Source: Bipolaris cookei
Lineage: Eukaryota > Ascomycota > Dothideomycetes > Pleosporales > Pleosporaceae
DNA: 64,000 nucleotides
Direction of reading: 5' to 3'
Assembly: GCA_002286855.1 (NCBI GenBank)
Contig: NRSV01000062.1
Span: 1-64,000, forward strand
The notes below the pieces were generated by a model. It was not told where the DNA came from. It made no database searches and worked only from the letters and a program-made list of their open reading frames with translations. The translations under genes were made by a program, and so were the position numbers. Positions 44,987 through 57,395 of this stretch are shown in pieces (position 1 is the stretch's first letter; the number at the start of each line of letters is the position of its first letter).

Positions 44987-46899
44987 GACAGGAACTTTAG
45001 CTTAATCAATGTTTAGATCGAATCGCAGCGGGAGAACAAGACAGATGTTCGCACTCATATGAGAAAAAGGGATGAAATCGGGGAGCATTTAATAGTTGAG
45101 AAGTATGAGATGAAAGCTGACAAATAATACAGTTAACAAAGCAAACCCTCTTGGTATCCGCACTTATGTAAGAAATAAGAGTGTCTTGGCGAGTGTACGA
45201 ATATCTGAGAATTTGCGTACGAAGAAGTCGTATGTTCTTCTCTCGAACCAAAAGATTAAGTACAAAGGAATAAAGACATTACTACTAACGCTATACAGCA
45301 TGCCCGCAACATACCTCTTAAATATAATTATTGAGCCCGAGCCAATTCAAGGTATAGGCACCTCGCGACCCTCACATGTGCACCCAAGCCCTTCTGGCCT
45401 CGATATCAGACGATCTAAACATCCTCATGTCACTATATCCGGATCAGGCTAAGATGGGCTTTGTCATGGCCAGCAAAGCTAACAAGGCAAACAAGGCAAA
45501 CAAGGCAAACAAGGCAAACAAGGCAAACAAGGCAAACAAGGCAGAAAGGGGATGACAGCTAGGATAAGGTGACAAGGTTTTAATCGTGTGACCAGATGCA
45601 GTCACCTACCTATACAGCATGGCCATCCCATCACTGTTGCCCTAGTCTCGATACCCAATCTCGATCTGCTCTCTTCCATCGCTCGAGTTACAGCAATGCT
45701 CAGGGATCAGGCAAAGTCCAAGAAAAGCTGTGGATAGGACCGAGTCCACGTCAGAAGTTCTGGAAGGCTTGGCATCTCTGCCTCTTCTGAACAGCCTGTG
45801 CCTACTTCGCATGTGATTGGCGTGCCCGTCAGGCTAAAGGATTGAGCAGACACAAGACCCAAGCATGGCTTGAAGGATCACACAGCTTGTATCGCATGAC
45901 ACCAAGGGTATGCAAGGGCTGCTTTGAGAGACTAGCGGCGTACTATGACCATGAGACCTACAGTTGAGCTCTGCACGGTCCCTGTGCTAATCTTTGCCTA
46001 CACTTGTGGGAGTAGGCAGACGGACGAGGTTGGGGGCCTAAACAGGGGGTGAGACATTGATGCCAGACCAAGCGGGTGGGCGTGTTGGTGTCTGTGCTCT
46101 GCCGCGGAGACGTTTTCCTTCCCGAGGATGCCACTCATGCCCGTGCTCCCGGTCCCACCGCCAGCATGCATTGGAGCTCAGGCACGTCCCTGCTAGGCGA
46201 TGTATTCGAAAAAGACACTCCTGTGTTGTGGATCTAGCTGAGTGTTAGAGAATACATCAGGTTTGGTTTAGTGGTTCAAATCGTAGTAAAAGACTCGTCA
46301 TCTAATTGATGTAAGAAATAGTGGACAATCGTGCAATCTGATCGGAGTCTCTGGCGTATTGACACATGTTTATGTTACAGTATATAGAGTCAAAAATCAG
46401 CATGCGATGCTGGGTAGGTGTTAGCGGCTTTCAATGAGGCCAAGGTGGAAACAAAAAAGACAACACACCACAAGGGATCTCATGCGAGTGGTGACGTGAA
46501 AGAGCCATCAAAGAGTGAGTAATGCAATTAGAATTGGCAGTGGATGAACCCCCCTATACTCCGGAAAAATATCTGTTAAATAGCTAGTCATCATTGAAGA
46601 TGGACTACTTGTTTTCTCTGTTAATATGAAAAATCCAGGATGTTTCAGGTTGTGCAGAAGCAGATGACATGTGCGATTTGAGGTCTAGGTTGTGGTGGGA
46701 TGGGTGGAAGGATGGGCGGAAGGATGGTTGATCCTGGCCAAGCTGTGGAGTTCGGACTCTTTGCTCACGTTGCAGTTCCCCCTTTTTGCCTTGTCCCGAT
46801 TCTTCTCTTCATCCAATCGACCTGTAAAATGGGTATATATTAGATACTTAGAGGCACTCACTTCTTGCAAACTACTTACATCTCTACTTGTAACAGAGT
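44987..46899. other. Intergenic region with a short tandem array
   Basis: About 1.9 kb with no supported gene. A 9-bp tandem array at 45482-45544 is listed separately. The immediate upstream region of the Zn2Cys6 gene (46840-46899) contains atatatta and pyrimidine stretches. Confidence 0.35.
45482..45544 (+). repeat. 9-bp tandem repeat, seven units
   Basis: Seven consecutive units of acaaggcaa run from 45482 to 45544, the last ending in g. The six complete units are identical, which suggests recent slippage. The array is not inside a recognised gene. Confidence 0.9.
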
Positions 46900-49012
46900 A
46901 TGGTAAAGCTAATAGCTAATAAACCCACGAAGGCTCGGGTCAAGCGAGCCTGCGATAGGTACGTACCGTTGGTACACTCAACACCGATGCTCCCACACTC
47001 ACACTGTCGACCTGTACAGATGCCGTCGGAGAAAGGCCAAATGCAACAGAAGAGTCACCGTACCATGCAAGAATTGTGCTTCTGCTGGCGTTACCTGCAC
47101 ATATAATGCAACCCCGGAAAAGCCAGGTCCCAAGAGTATCCACGCCGAAGTCCCCGAGACTCAGCGCAACGCTCAGCTCGCTGCTGGTCACTCAACCGAT
47201 CTCGGCTTTGATGGATGCTCACCTCCTACCACACCTGCTCACACGCGAGGGCTGTTACTCCCCGCTCTCGTCGAGAGCTGCATAGAATACTTCTTCAGTC
47301 ATGTCTATTCCTCAGAGCCCGTCCTGCACCGCCAAAGGGCGCAGGAAGCAGTCGCTCATGTGGAATGCTTCACTGAGTCGTACTGTATGATTGCTGCACT
47401 GTGTGCATACGTCATGATTAAGGCCAACTACAACCCACCTACCAGTGTGATCTTACCAGAGATGGCTCGCATATCGAATCTCAATATTGGTAAAGTGCTT
47501 TTGAAAGAATCAGTTTGTATGCGAGAAGGCTATGACCACCACAAGGCCCCCACGCACATGAGCGTGCTTACCTCGTGGTTTTACAGTGGCTGCTACTTTG
47601 GGCTGGGGCAAGAGTACACAGCCTGGATGTATCTCCAAGAAGCTATACGATCCGCGGAAATGCTGGGTATGCACAATGAGGAGACTTACAAACACGATTC
47701 CTGGGATGCACCAGAAATGCGCGTTCTATACTGGCTGTTGTTCATTGCTGAACGGTATGTCTACGCGCTCTAGGACATTTTCTGCGTTCTACTTCGTTTT
47801 CTAATAACTTTCAGAACATATGCTCTACGCAAACACCGAACTATCACATTATATCCCACCGTGAATCCTCCTCAATTAGATGAAGTACTCTTAGATCAGC
47901 CAATCGCGGTTGGATTGGAGCTCATGATCAATATGTTCAATATCATTGACGGCACTTTTATCAACCTGTGGAATAACGCAGCCACAGGTGTGGAAAGTAC
48001 AGGGATAGTATACTTGCACAAATTGCTTTCAGAGGCTGTTCCTACATCTTTCGAGTGCTGCGAGGCGCAAAAAGTGCAAATCCGTATCACTCAGCAGTGG
48101 CTGAGGTTACAGATCTGGCAGCTCAGTGTTTCTCAAGGGCTCGTCAGCAGCAACTCCGAAGACGCGCCGCTTACGTTCAAGTACCCGATCAAGATTGCCC
48201 GCGATCTCCTCGCCATATCTGACCAGTTCTCATGGCCATCCATAGAAGTCCATGGCGTCGACTTGGTAAGTAGATTCATTTTCTTTTGCTTGCTTATTCC
48301 TGTCGTGGCATTGGAGTTCATGCCCGCTCCAGTTCTTCGTCCTTGTGCTGAGACCCTTGTCATATTATGATCTTACTAGACCCGCGCTAGCCGACTTCTA
48401 ACTCTAACGTCACGCCCTAGCTAGCTTCGCCCCTCCCCCCTCCCCTTCGTCCGTGCACATCCTACCATCACACCGTTTTACCTTATCTATGAGCTCAATT
48501 CTTAGCTAATAGAACTGCAGATCGAGAAATTGTTCGACATAGCCTGTTGTCTGACTAAGGTGGGCAGAATTTACTCAACAGAACAGTCTACTCGAGACGA
48601 AATGGATCTCTTGACGCTCATCTTGATACTCAGTAGAGAGCAGTCGGGATATCCTCGTATACTGGCTGAACTACGCACTATGTCGCTTCCCTGGTCCCTA
48701 AACCTACCCTAGACGGTCCTCCATTCACGCTCAACATTGGCGTTGGCGACTCGCCCAAGAGTACTTTCCACGATACTGCCAGAAATCCCCAGGGGAATCA
48801 AACTAACGTGAGTCAGTAATTCATAACCCTAGCGTTCATTGATCCTTCGGGAGCTTTAGCGCCATACTATAATTAGTTCCCAGAAGGATTTCTTTACGAG
48901 CTGGGCATGGAGCTCATTGAAACGATTAGAGAAGAGGCCCTTGCTGCCATTCATCAATAGACTCGAGGAAATATGCGACACATATGCGAGACTATTACTG
49001 CGCTGGATCTAA
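46900..49012 (+). CDS. Zn2Cys6 fungal transcription factor, probable frameshift near the 3' end
   Basis: Exons 46900-46958, 47020-47754, 47815-48265 and 48521 onward join in frame. Residues 18-46 form a complete Zn2Cys6 cluster (C-X2-C-X6-C-X7-C-X2-C-X6-C; ACDRCRRRKAKCNRR then CKNCASAGVTC). The rest follows the fungal TF domain (LHRQRAQEAVAHVECF, MYLQEAIRSAEMLGMHN, LYWLLFIAER). The family includes maltose, arabinose and other sugar regulators. The frame stops at 48712, but about 30 nt earlier another frame opens (ASLVPKPTLDGPPFTLNIGV). It splices at 48807/48884 to a typical C-terminus (DFFTSWAWSSLKRLEKRPLL) ending at 49012. A one-base indel near 48683 is the likely reason. The 255-nt intron at 48266 is unusually long. 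Confidence 0.8.
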
Positions 49013-50778
49013 ACGATAAGCACAAGGAGTTTTCGTTTTCGTTTCTAGAGTCCCCTAACGGTGTACATAGTTGGATAGAGGTCCATAGTTGAAAGAGATA
49101 GAGACTTGCCAAGTTACGACCCCATAATTGATCTCCCACCGTCCATAGATTCTGTTGATTTAGCAAATAGATAAAGTACACTGTTCACTCACAAGTCCCA
49201 CTGGCTCCGTCCAAGGTTCTAATCAAATAAAATGGCCTCTTCATACTGTAATAAGTTGAGAACGTTTTCTAGGAATTAGGTTTGACCTCTACTAAATCCA
49301 GCAGCATCCAAAAAAACACTACCCTCTGGCCTTATCCACTCTTTGAGTCTCTCTAATCATACTCAAGACCTTGTTGTCACTAAAAATTTCCAAGGATTTC
49401 GAGGTCCATGTGCAAGGTGGACGAGTTATGCATTAGCAAACAACCTTAATAGTCTTCTCCTAGTCCTCGCTCAGTTCGACTATCTGTATATTCCTCTTAT
49501 AAGGGACTGTCTGTATGAAATCTATTATGTCAGAAAGTGCCATAGGTCTTTATCCACGCTTGAGCACCTAATGATTACCACTGTTGAATGGGGTCTGCTT
49601 GGCTTTAAAGATGACACTACTACGCAAAATTCAGAAATAAAGCGAGCACCGTCGACCATAGGGAGCCTATTCCTTAATACATGACATGGTGGTGATGGAA
49701 TGGTGTTTTCTATGGGAAGAGCTAAGGTGACGAGCGATCTTTTGTTAGGGCTGCCACCTTTAGTGGATATATCTGGACTTGGGCTAGACCAAATCGCTCC
49801 TAATGAAAGATGAAGTTCAGAGACGTGGTCCCGAACATATTCACCGTGGGATGTTCCAACATTTACTTTATCTACAACCCTTCTATCTGTAATCGTTTTC
49901 CATCTCACACATAACTAATAGTTATACGCAATTGATTTTTGATAATTGATTATCAAGCTACACTACCTACGTTATGCTGTTCGTCGCTAGTTGTTCTATG
50001 CGATTTGGTGGATGACAACGTCTATAGGACCTTTATAAAGGTCCGCTACAGTATTATTGCGCACTTGGGTAGGTCTTGTGCAGTTTTTAGGTGGTTCTAT
50101 AGAGGGAAGCTTGGCATGAAGTTAGACAAAACTTAGCTAGCGTTTTGAAGTCCTTTCGAGACATCCTTTGTTATGTAACTGGCATGGTAAGTAGTAGGCC
50201 TGGTGATGAGCCTTTGGTAATTCTATTTTCGTAAGATAGCCATCCCTCTTCCAGGTTGTACGGGTGATTTAGCATCTAAATAACTATCTTCCATCACGAA
50301 TATCAGACAGAATTGACCGCAGGAGCCTAGCCTAAATGGGACAAGAAAAAGTCCGATTATGCAGAGAAGACCAATCTTTGTTTTCTCAAAGCATTATTGA
50401 GCTTTGAGGGAATCGCTACTCAATTCAAAACTGTGAATAGTGAGCCGGCGACAACTTTGTACTGCACACTCTTTTGCATACGTGTTAATATTTCAAAGTC
50501 GCTTTAGGTTGAGGTGATGCATTTTAGAAGTCCTAAAAGCTTATTCTCTGGATACGCTATCCTTCTTGTACTATTGCAAGATATTGGTCAGTAAGGATAA
50601 TGTATGCGTATGATGGAAATCAATTAACAGAAAGAGAAAGAATTTGATATGGTACGAAAGTAGACCTAAGTACAATACACTTACTCTATCCTCGACTCTA
50701 CAAAGTATGAAAGATTTAAGAAAAAAGGGCTGGAATGGGCTATGCCGACACAGTTCAGTGTAGTGCTAAGCAAATAAA
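49013..50778. other. AT-rich gene-poor region
   Basis: No gene is supported. ORFs at 49343-49908 on both strands lack ATG starts and domains. The region shares the AT-rich, degraded look of 3.9-4.4 kb, and may be decayed repeat DNA. Confidence 0.4.
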
Positions 50779-50893
50779 ACCGCTCTAACTAACTAGTTAA
50801 TTAACTAGTTAGTCTTTCCCAGTCTTTCTCGATCTCGTTCTTGAACCAAATCAGCATTTCGTCCTCTTTTTTGCTAGTTAGTTAGAGAGCGGT
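50779..50893. mobile_element. MITE-like hairpin element
   Basis: Near-perfect inverted ends, accgctctaactaactag at 50779 and its complement ending at 50893 (one 2-nt gap), enclose about 75 bases with no ORF. Inside the left arm is a perfect 24-bp palindrome at 50789-50812 whose core is agttaattaact. Small size, inverted ends and lack of coding sequence fit a non-autonomous (MITE) element. A clear target-site duplication was not identified. Confidence 0.55.
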
Positions 50894-51441
50894 ATAATAT
50901 TTAGTTTTGAAAGTAAGCTAAGTTTGTGGTTGACGAAGCAACACAATTTCTGCCGGTATATGCGAATTAACTTTAACTCATCCGACTAATCATTTTATGA
51001 GTAAGAGACGCTATCTATTATTGATACCTTATATAGGCGCTTGTCAGAAGTACAGTGGCCTGCACTGACTAGTTCGTGTCTAAGTTAAGTTTCCGAACAA
51101 AGAAGCCAAACTTGGAAAGCCCACGGTGACGATCGACCTTGGTGACTTCGCTCTGCCGACTAATTAAGTTAACTATTTACCTAATTATAGCTCTTACAGA
51201 ATGCCACATGGTAATCTCCCAGCACTAAAAAACCTACTGGATATCATGCACGCGGCATTCACAGACAATTCAGGGAGCAGGAGATGAGGAAGCGAGTGCT
51301 GTACAGTATTGAACGCTCTAGAAGCTTTCAGTTCATGAATACCACAACATAAGGACGATTGAACTCTTTCTAAAAAACTGCACTAATGTAGACTGCTACA
51401 ATCAAGCATCATTTTAGTGCAGAGAGCTGGCGCTATAGTCC
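50894..51441. other. Intergenic region downstream of the F-box/2EXR-like gene
   Basis: AT-rich, with no supported gene. Includes the 3' flank of the minus-strand gene that follows. Confidence 0.35.
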
Positions 51442-52251
51442 TTACAACCCGTTCTCGATCCAGGTGCGGGCAAGGTTTTCTATGTCCCCGATAGCTGCTT
51501 GGGTTAGGGGGTGCTCAAGAAGGAGTTGCTTCTGACGAATTTGCTCCAACAATTGCTGATCAAACGTGTCGTTCCATGGATAAAATCGGACATTCTTTGG
51601 TATTGGTCGGTCTACTGTTAGTATCTCCGAGGCAGAGTTGGACAGATACGTCACAGGGGAGACTCTTGCAAGACGAGACACGAGTGTAGCATCGTTTCGA
51701 AGCGAGTACAAGTAGAAAAGTCCACGGAAGACGAAGTCTGGATCTGCGAGAGACCAGTGAGGGATGTGAACTCTAACGGAGACACGAGCGTGACCCGCAC
51801 ACTTTTGGATAGTCTCAAAGAGTTTTCCCTGGGATGACTCACTTGCAAAGGATTCACAACACTTAATTGCAACTGATCGGACCTTGGGAAATTGTTGGAA
51901 AAGGATTAGACATTGCTCGAACGCATTCATCGTGGAAGAACCCTTCGTGAATACCACGTTACCGTGGGGGCTCAACGCAGACGATTCATCACGAAGCTGT
52001 CTGCACACATGCTTTAGCTGATTGTAGTCGATTCCATGGCGCTTTGCCTGCGCCTTTGCGATGCGACGTGAGCGGTCGTAAAATTTTGCGAGCACGCTCT
52101 TGCGGCTCGAGGTGTTCCTCGCCTTTCTACAAAGCCTCCCTACGCCGTTTTTGCCGATAGTGTAAAGGAGCCCCCCAGCATGATACAGCGCGTACTTGTA
52201 AATCTCATCGCGTAGCTCACGCGGGAGTCGAAACAAAAGAGATTGTTCCAT
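51442..52251 (-). CDS. F-box/2EXR-like domain protein
   Basis: An ATG at 52251 starts MEQSLLFRLPRELRDEIYKY, the characteristic short N-terminal motif (LPxELRxxIY) found in many Pezizomycotina proteins of the 2EXR and F-box-related groups. The downstream part (HVCRQLRDESSAL, then VFTKGSSTMNAFEQCLILF) follows the usual layout of these proteins. The frame is also open from an ATG at 52329, which would add 26 mostly hydrophobic residues; I prefer 52251 because the motif normally sits at the N-terminus. Total about 269 residues. A substrate-adaptor role is possible by family but not shown. Confidence 0.7.
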   Translation of the reverse strand: MEQSLLFRLPRELRDEIYKYALYHAGGLLYTIGKNGVGRLCRKARNTSSRKSVLAKFYDRSRRIAKAQAKRHGIDYNQLKHVCRQLRDESSALSPHGNVVFTKGSSTMNAFEQCLILFQQFPKVRSVAIKCCESFASESSQGKLFETIQKCAGHARVSVRVHIPHWSLADPDFVFRGLFYLYSLRNDATLVSRLARVSPVTYLSNSASEILTVDRPIPKNVRFYPWNDTFDQQLLEQIRQKQLLLEHPLTQAAIGDIENLARTWIENGL

Positions 52252-55091
52252 AATATGAACACCATGAATAGAATAGGGCAAAGCATGTTGTCTTATAAAG
52301 ACTAGAATCGTAAGCCGTAAGGTCATCATGTTGTGTCATCCTTTTCGCCCTGTTGAGACTAAGGCCAAAACTGAGTCTATAACTAGGCCGTAAAAGAGCG
52401 CGATAATACACGGGTGAAGAACACGACTCATTGGAAGAACTCTTAAACCTAAAAGTAGCTCGCGTCGCCCTTTTCGCAAGCTTACACTTCATTGGGCTAT
52501 CCTTCTGTTCCGCCATGCCTATATTTACTATAAGTTACATGGACCAATTTTCGGGTTCAATGCAGTCATGCGCTGTCTTATGTCTCATACTAACGCATTT
52601 TCAATCGCCAAGTTGATGTTAACTTCTTGACCGTGCACCAAACGTTCTATCCCTGAGGCTCAAAACTTAGGCTTTATATAGACACTTGGCTGACTCGCGA
52701 TTTTACTGACCATCCGCGCACATGCTGATTTGGAAGGTACGGCGAGTGCACACGTAGGCCCTCAAAGACGACATGGTTGCTTGTTATTTTATAAATACTG
52801 CTACAACTAATTGATATATATTTTGGCCATCCACGTTTAGTTAAGACGTCGGGAAATAGTGACCAACCAGCTTCTACGATGCGGAAGGTTTCGTGTGTGA
52901 AATTCCAGTTGTGTATAGGATTTCTGTAGTCGACACAAATCGTGCCTTTACATCATATCCTACATCTCTGTTCAAATGGGAACTTGATCCTTGCCTGGCC
53001 TACGACCGATATCCTTTGGAAGCAGAGCACTTTGATGATGAGATCCACTATGACATGCGTCCATCACAGTTCATACTGATGAGAGGCTACCTTACGGTCA
53101 GCAGGAATGGAACGGCTGAATAGAGGAAGTGGTGTGCTTTTCACATTACCTACCAATGTTTACCCCGTGGGTCGGAGGGTTGCCTCTTTGGCAACTCTTC
53201 GTAGCGGCTTTGTCTGTTTTCTGGTTGGCTCCACATCATAGATTAGGCATGGCAAAACAACTGGTGGTTGACGAATTTGCTGTTGAGGCAGGGCGGGTCG
53301 CAACGGGAGCTGAGTGTGTCGTCGAGGCAACTCAAGTACCGGTGATGTGGGAAGTAGCGGACGCCGTTTGCAGCCGCGGCCATGTAGAGGGACGTCCATG
53401 TTGCGCATCCGGGTGATGCAAAATGCTGTGTCTCTTCCGTGGAAGCGATTGCGACTCCAATTGTAGTCGAGCTTTTCGCCCCGACACCGTTGTAGTGCTG
53501 CGCATATTCAGTTACCAAAGCCGAGATTGTGGTGAGGGTGTCATGACCATGAGCTCTTCCTTAGCCAAAAAATTCATGTAGTATGCACTGTTCTGCACCT
53601 CTCTCGCAGCCTGGCACATCAATGCTCCAGCAGCTTGAATATACCACGGCCAAGATTTTGGTCATCGTATACCGGCTGATGTTCTGCCTTGGTAGGTTGA
53701 AGTCAAAAATGTCGCTGGCCTTGCCGCCCTTGTCGAGTGAGATGTTTGCCTTGGCACAAGCAATCTGAACACAGGCGAGCTTGCCCTTGGAAGTTGGAGG
53801 TACGGCAGACCTTGATTGTTGCCTTGTCATCATCACGCCTAACAAAACCTACCGCTTCGTCGAACACGTGTCAGAGCCAACACAATGTGAGCAGGATCAT
53901 CAAGATAAGCGTTTTGGCGGGGGGAGGAGGGCGGGGAGGTAAGCGTTTTCGCTTACGTATACTTAAAAGAACCTGACACTAATGCAAGTGGCTGTAAATA
54001 TGAAAGCGTCAGATCAGCCTAATCCGGCTGCACGGTTCAATCTCTGGTCTGTCTCGAAAAGTCTCATGCTGCTCACCTCCGTTATCATTGCCGTCGCCAC
54101 CGCCAAGGCTATCATAAAAGTTTGATCCTTGTTGGCAAGCTGCAGAGTAACGATGCAACCTTGAAGCTTGCAATATGTACAGCCATTCGTAGTTGCAGCC
54201 TCACCCTTCGACGCAGCTGCACAGCGGTTTTGATATCTTCCGTCAATAGTTTAGCGCGAAATGTCAGCCACAGGGCAATCGACGTGACTGGTCAATCTTC
54301 AATCTTATAATGACTTGACTATTGAGACGCCGCCTGCGGACGCGAAACCGCATTCGCGAATGACTGTACGAAACTGCAGGTGATGGAATTGGTTGCACAC
54401 ATTGAAGGCGGGCAGGCAGATCCTCGGAGCTAGACTGCTCGAGTCTTGGCTCTAATACGATAATAATTATGTACTGGGTCTTTTCGGTTCGCGTAGTTGT
54501 CCGATAGCTTTGAACACTCCACGATTTGGCATGGCAGATAGTCGCGACCGCACGCTGCAATCTTCGGTTTGGGCGGATTTGTTAACCTTGAATATGAGTA
54601 TAGATGCATCCGATACAGAGTGCTCATAGTTCTACAGTTACATCTACTTCATCTCAATTACTACGTATTGCAGCTCAATCGAAAAATCATGGCAGCAGGT
54701 TTGATGTTTGCTTACACATTTGATTCATGAGGGAAGGAGTAGTTATACACAACTAGCCTACACCCTACTAACTAGTTAATACTAGATAAATTTTTGATGA
54801 CTAGTCACTGCTGCTAGTACTACTACTCCTAGTAATTCTCAAGTAAATCTATATTGGGTATGATCAGAGGCTTCTGGACTTTGGGATGCGGTGACACACT
54901 AACTACCAATTATCCATTCTGATCCTAGAAATGTTCTGACTAGTTCTCCCCTTTCTTTGCTTGCTTTATAATTCTACTGTAACCACTAATTACAAGGCTT
55001 CCGATTATTCGGACGTGACAATGACCACCTGTGGCTTTCTTCTAGTACTGTGAGATTCCATCTATTGGCATATTGAGATGTCGGATTCGAC
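52252..55091. other. Gene-poor region with several fragments
   Basis: A plus-strand frame at 52869-53123 reads protein-like (CEIPVVYRISVVDTNRAFTS, then PLEAEHFDDEIHYDMRPS) but has no ATG and is preceded by TGA, so it is a fragment. On the minus strand 53850-53240, two protein-like frames (ACAKANISLDKGGKASDIFD and SSTTIGVAIASTEETQHFAS) are not joined in one frame. They may be a frameshifted relic in a GC-richer patch. The repeat at 54207-54372 is listed separately. No intact gene is seen. Confidence 0.35.
54207..54372. repeat. Diverged dispersed repeat, copy 2
   Basis: Partner of 11359-11545, same orientation. Both copies carry gacgcagctg, ttagcgc, atgtcagc, gactggtcaatcttcaatct (here; slightly changed in copy 1) and gcgaa..actgtac in order. 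This copy has higher GC content at several differing sites, and copy 1 may be the more mutated. Confidence 0.6.
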
Positions 55092-55841
55092 TCAATCCTG
55101 TCTCCTTCGCTTGTTTGATTTATGTTTCTTCATCGCAAACTCGATGTTCTTCGCGCACGTCACAAGTTTATCTGCAGTAATAATATGTTGATCATTGGGC
55201 TTGGCACCTGCGTTGAGCAAAAGTCCAACCATATCAAGTGAACCAGCTTGTATAGCAAACGACAATGGGTCTCCTTCTTCTTCTTCATCTTCTTTTTCAC
55301 CGTCTACTTCATACGAACTAGGGTATGCGTAGTTAGAGTAGTTAAATGTACCGCGAAGTGACACCAAATTTTGAATGACACACTCATGATCCTATTCATA
55401 ACCGGGTCGTGTCATTGTTGCTGTCCTAAGCATATCAAAGAATTCTTCCTCGTCAAGGTCTCCCTCTATTTTCTCCTTGATCGAAGTCTTAGTCAGTAGA
55501 TATTCAGCCTGTGGCCATTTCTCGTGTAATATGCAGTCTTGTAAGAGGTGTTTTTGCCAGAATTGGGGATGCAGATAACTAGCCAGTACCTTTGCGGCTT
55601 TCATATGATTAAGTTTCAGGGATATAGACAACACGATCTTGAGTGTTTCTTGCCATTCTGAGTAGTTTTGGAGGTCTTTGTTTTCGATACACGCAAGCAT
55701 TTTCTTTTTCGAGTTACAGAGAGATGCTTTAATTAGATCGTTCCCTATTAAGAACTGAATTTCTTGAAGTTCTGTAGGCTGTAGATAACTTATATGGTTG
55801 AAATCGCTGTTAAGTGCGGATGGATGATGACGGGGCGCCAT
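55092..55841 (-). pseudogene. Ankyrin-repeat protein gene cut by one in-frame TAG
   Basis: From the ATG at 55841 the frame reads MAPRHHPSALNSDFNHISYL, then ASYLHPQFWQKHLLQDCILH, to TATMTRPGYE, then TAG (55394-55392). It continues in the same frame as DHECVIQNLVSLRGTFNYSN and an ankyrin repeat (GDPLSFAIQAGSLDMVGLLL, then NAGAKPND), with a natural stop at 55092 after KSNKRRRQD. Ankyrin repeats mediate protein binding. The N-terminal helical part may hold further degenerate repeats. The TAG may be a mutated CAG, TGG or similar. The two halves would otherwise encode 249 residues. Confidence 0.6.
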
Positions 55842-57395
55842 TTTTGGATCTTCTACGCGTAGTATTGAAGTGCAAGCAGCGGAGACCAATGGTATGTAAT
55901 TGTGACAGTTCCTATAGAGCTTGATGAAGTTCACGTTAGATAACGAAACGGTCTATATACTAACTAGCGAAGTTGAGATGTCGTTGTCTTTAGAATTGAC
56001 ATCTAATTACTGCGTAAGCGTATCATTGGTACGGTTGACTCTTTACACACGCCTGGAAAAGGCTGATGAACAATGCACCGCCTCTCGTAAGAATAAGCAG
56101 AAAGACAATTGAGCAAGCGTACTATAGCATACCATGCTACCTACGGAAATATAGTCAATCTAATTAGTGAGTATGTAACTAGCTGTAAATATGTATGTAT
56201 ATTCAAACTGGAAATCTGTGATTATGACCTTCAATACTGAACTGCTAATACACACTAACACCATAAGTGATTCTGGAGATCAACCCAACAAACGATCGCA
56301 GATGTTTTCAGTAACGGATTTACTGCAGCCATATCTACTTCGCAGGTTTTTCGTGGATCTCGGTTTCCAGAAGCCTTATTCAGGAATAGCTACGCCCATG
56401 AGGAAGAGGATATTTGGTTGAACATTGTGTAAAGCACAAGCGGTGATGTGATTAGTTTAAACACAAGCAAGTCGCGCATACAAACGAGCTGCACACCTCT
56501 ATTGACGTACATATAAACAAAGCAACCGTATGATGTATAAAAATCAATGAAGTAGACTCAGTATTATCTAGTTACCAAAATCATTATCTTCTGTGACAAT
56601 ATGTCCGTCGATTTTATACACTTCCCAAGATTCAATATAATCGTCCAAGCTGGCTCGCCAACTAAGTATAGGGACTAGTTTGTGAACTAATCGTCAAACA
56701 ATCTACGTAGAGTACATACAATTCCGTATCAAATACACCAGTTAGAAGCGGTAACATGGCCTCGATCACTGAGCTAGCTGAATAGTAGAGCTAAACTCGT
56801 AAGAACAAGCCATCTAATACCAGAAGCTTGCTTACCTAGTAAGCAAATATCACGGCGGTAATAACAGCCCATAAGTTCCAGTACGACAATTAGCAAATAT
56901 TCATTTCAGATAAGCGATAGCAAGCACGATAACATATTTTGCGTGTGTGGACGCTCCACAGTAAGTATACAGAACGCTACTGATACGTCTAGTGGTGGGG
57001 CGGCGCGGAGGCCACGCTACTAATTCAGAAAGCGTGCCAAGCTCAGAAGGGGCACGCTTTAGCACACTGATGGCTGTCGTAGACCATTCTGTTGGGACAG
57101 CGAGCTATTGGTATGAAGCAGCCCAGACGACAAGCATGGTCGTTTAGACCTCGTGTAAATACTCCAATCATAGAGCATGCCAAGTAGATCTCGTGCCCTT
57201 TCGTCTCGGCGTACGTCGCTCGAAGGATTTTGTCCCATAGTTAGTAGTGCAGGAGCGTGCCCTTCTACCTGTATGTATGTTGCTAAGAACTTGTTCTGGT
57301 TTGTACTGCTATACATGAGAGCAGAACATGTGCCCAGGACATTGTAATCGGGATACCACAGTCCAGTAATTCTTTCAATTTATTTTCCTTCAGTG
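55842..57395. other. Intergenic, AT-rich
   Basis: About 1.5 kb without a supported gene. ORFs at 56191-56421 (plus, 76 codons) and 57316-57059 (minus, 85 codons, ATG) are short and featureless. A short near-palindrome agcgtgcc..ggcacgct lies at 57030-57058. Confidence 0.35.

Noticed and set aside
45482..45544. CRISPR-like array
   Set aside because: The units are 9 bp with no spacers; it is a simple tandem repeat.
46255..46300. Possible tRNA (tggtttagtggttcaaatc)
   Set aside because: The A and B box spacing is far too short for a tRNA.
48421..48450. Pyrimidine tract cccctcccccctcccc as a regulatory or structure-forming site
   Set aside because: It lies inside the long intron of the Zn2Cys6 gene and is an ordinary pyrimidine-rich intron stretch.
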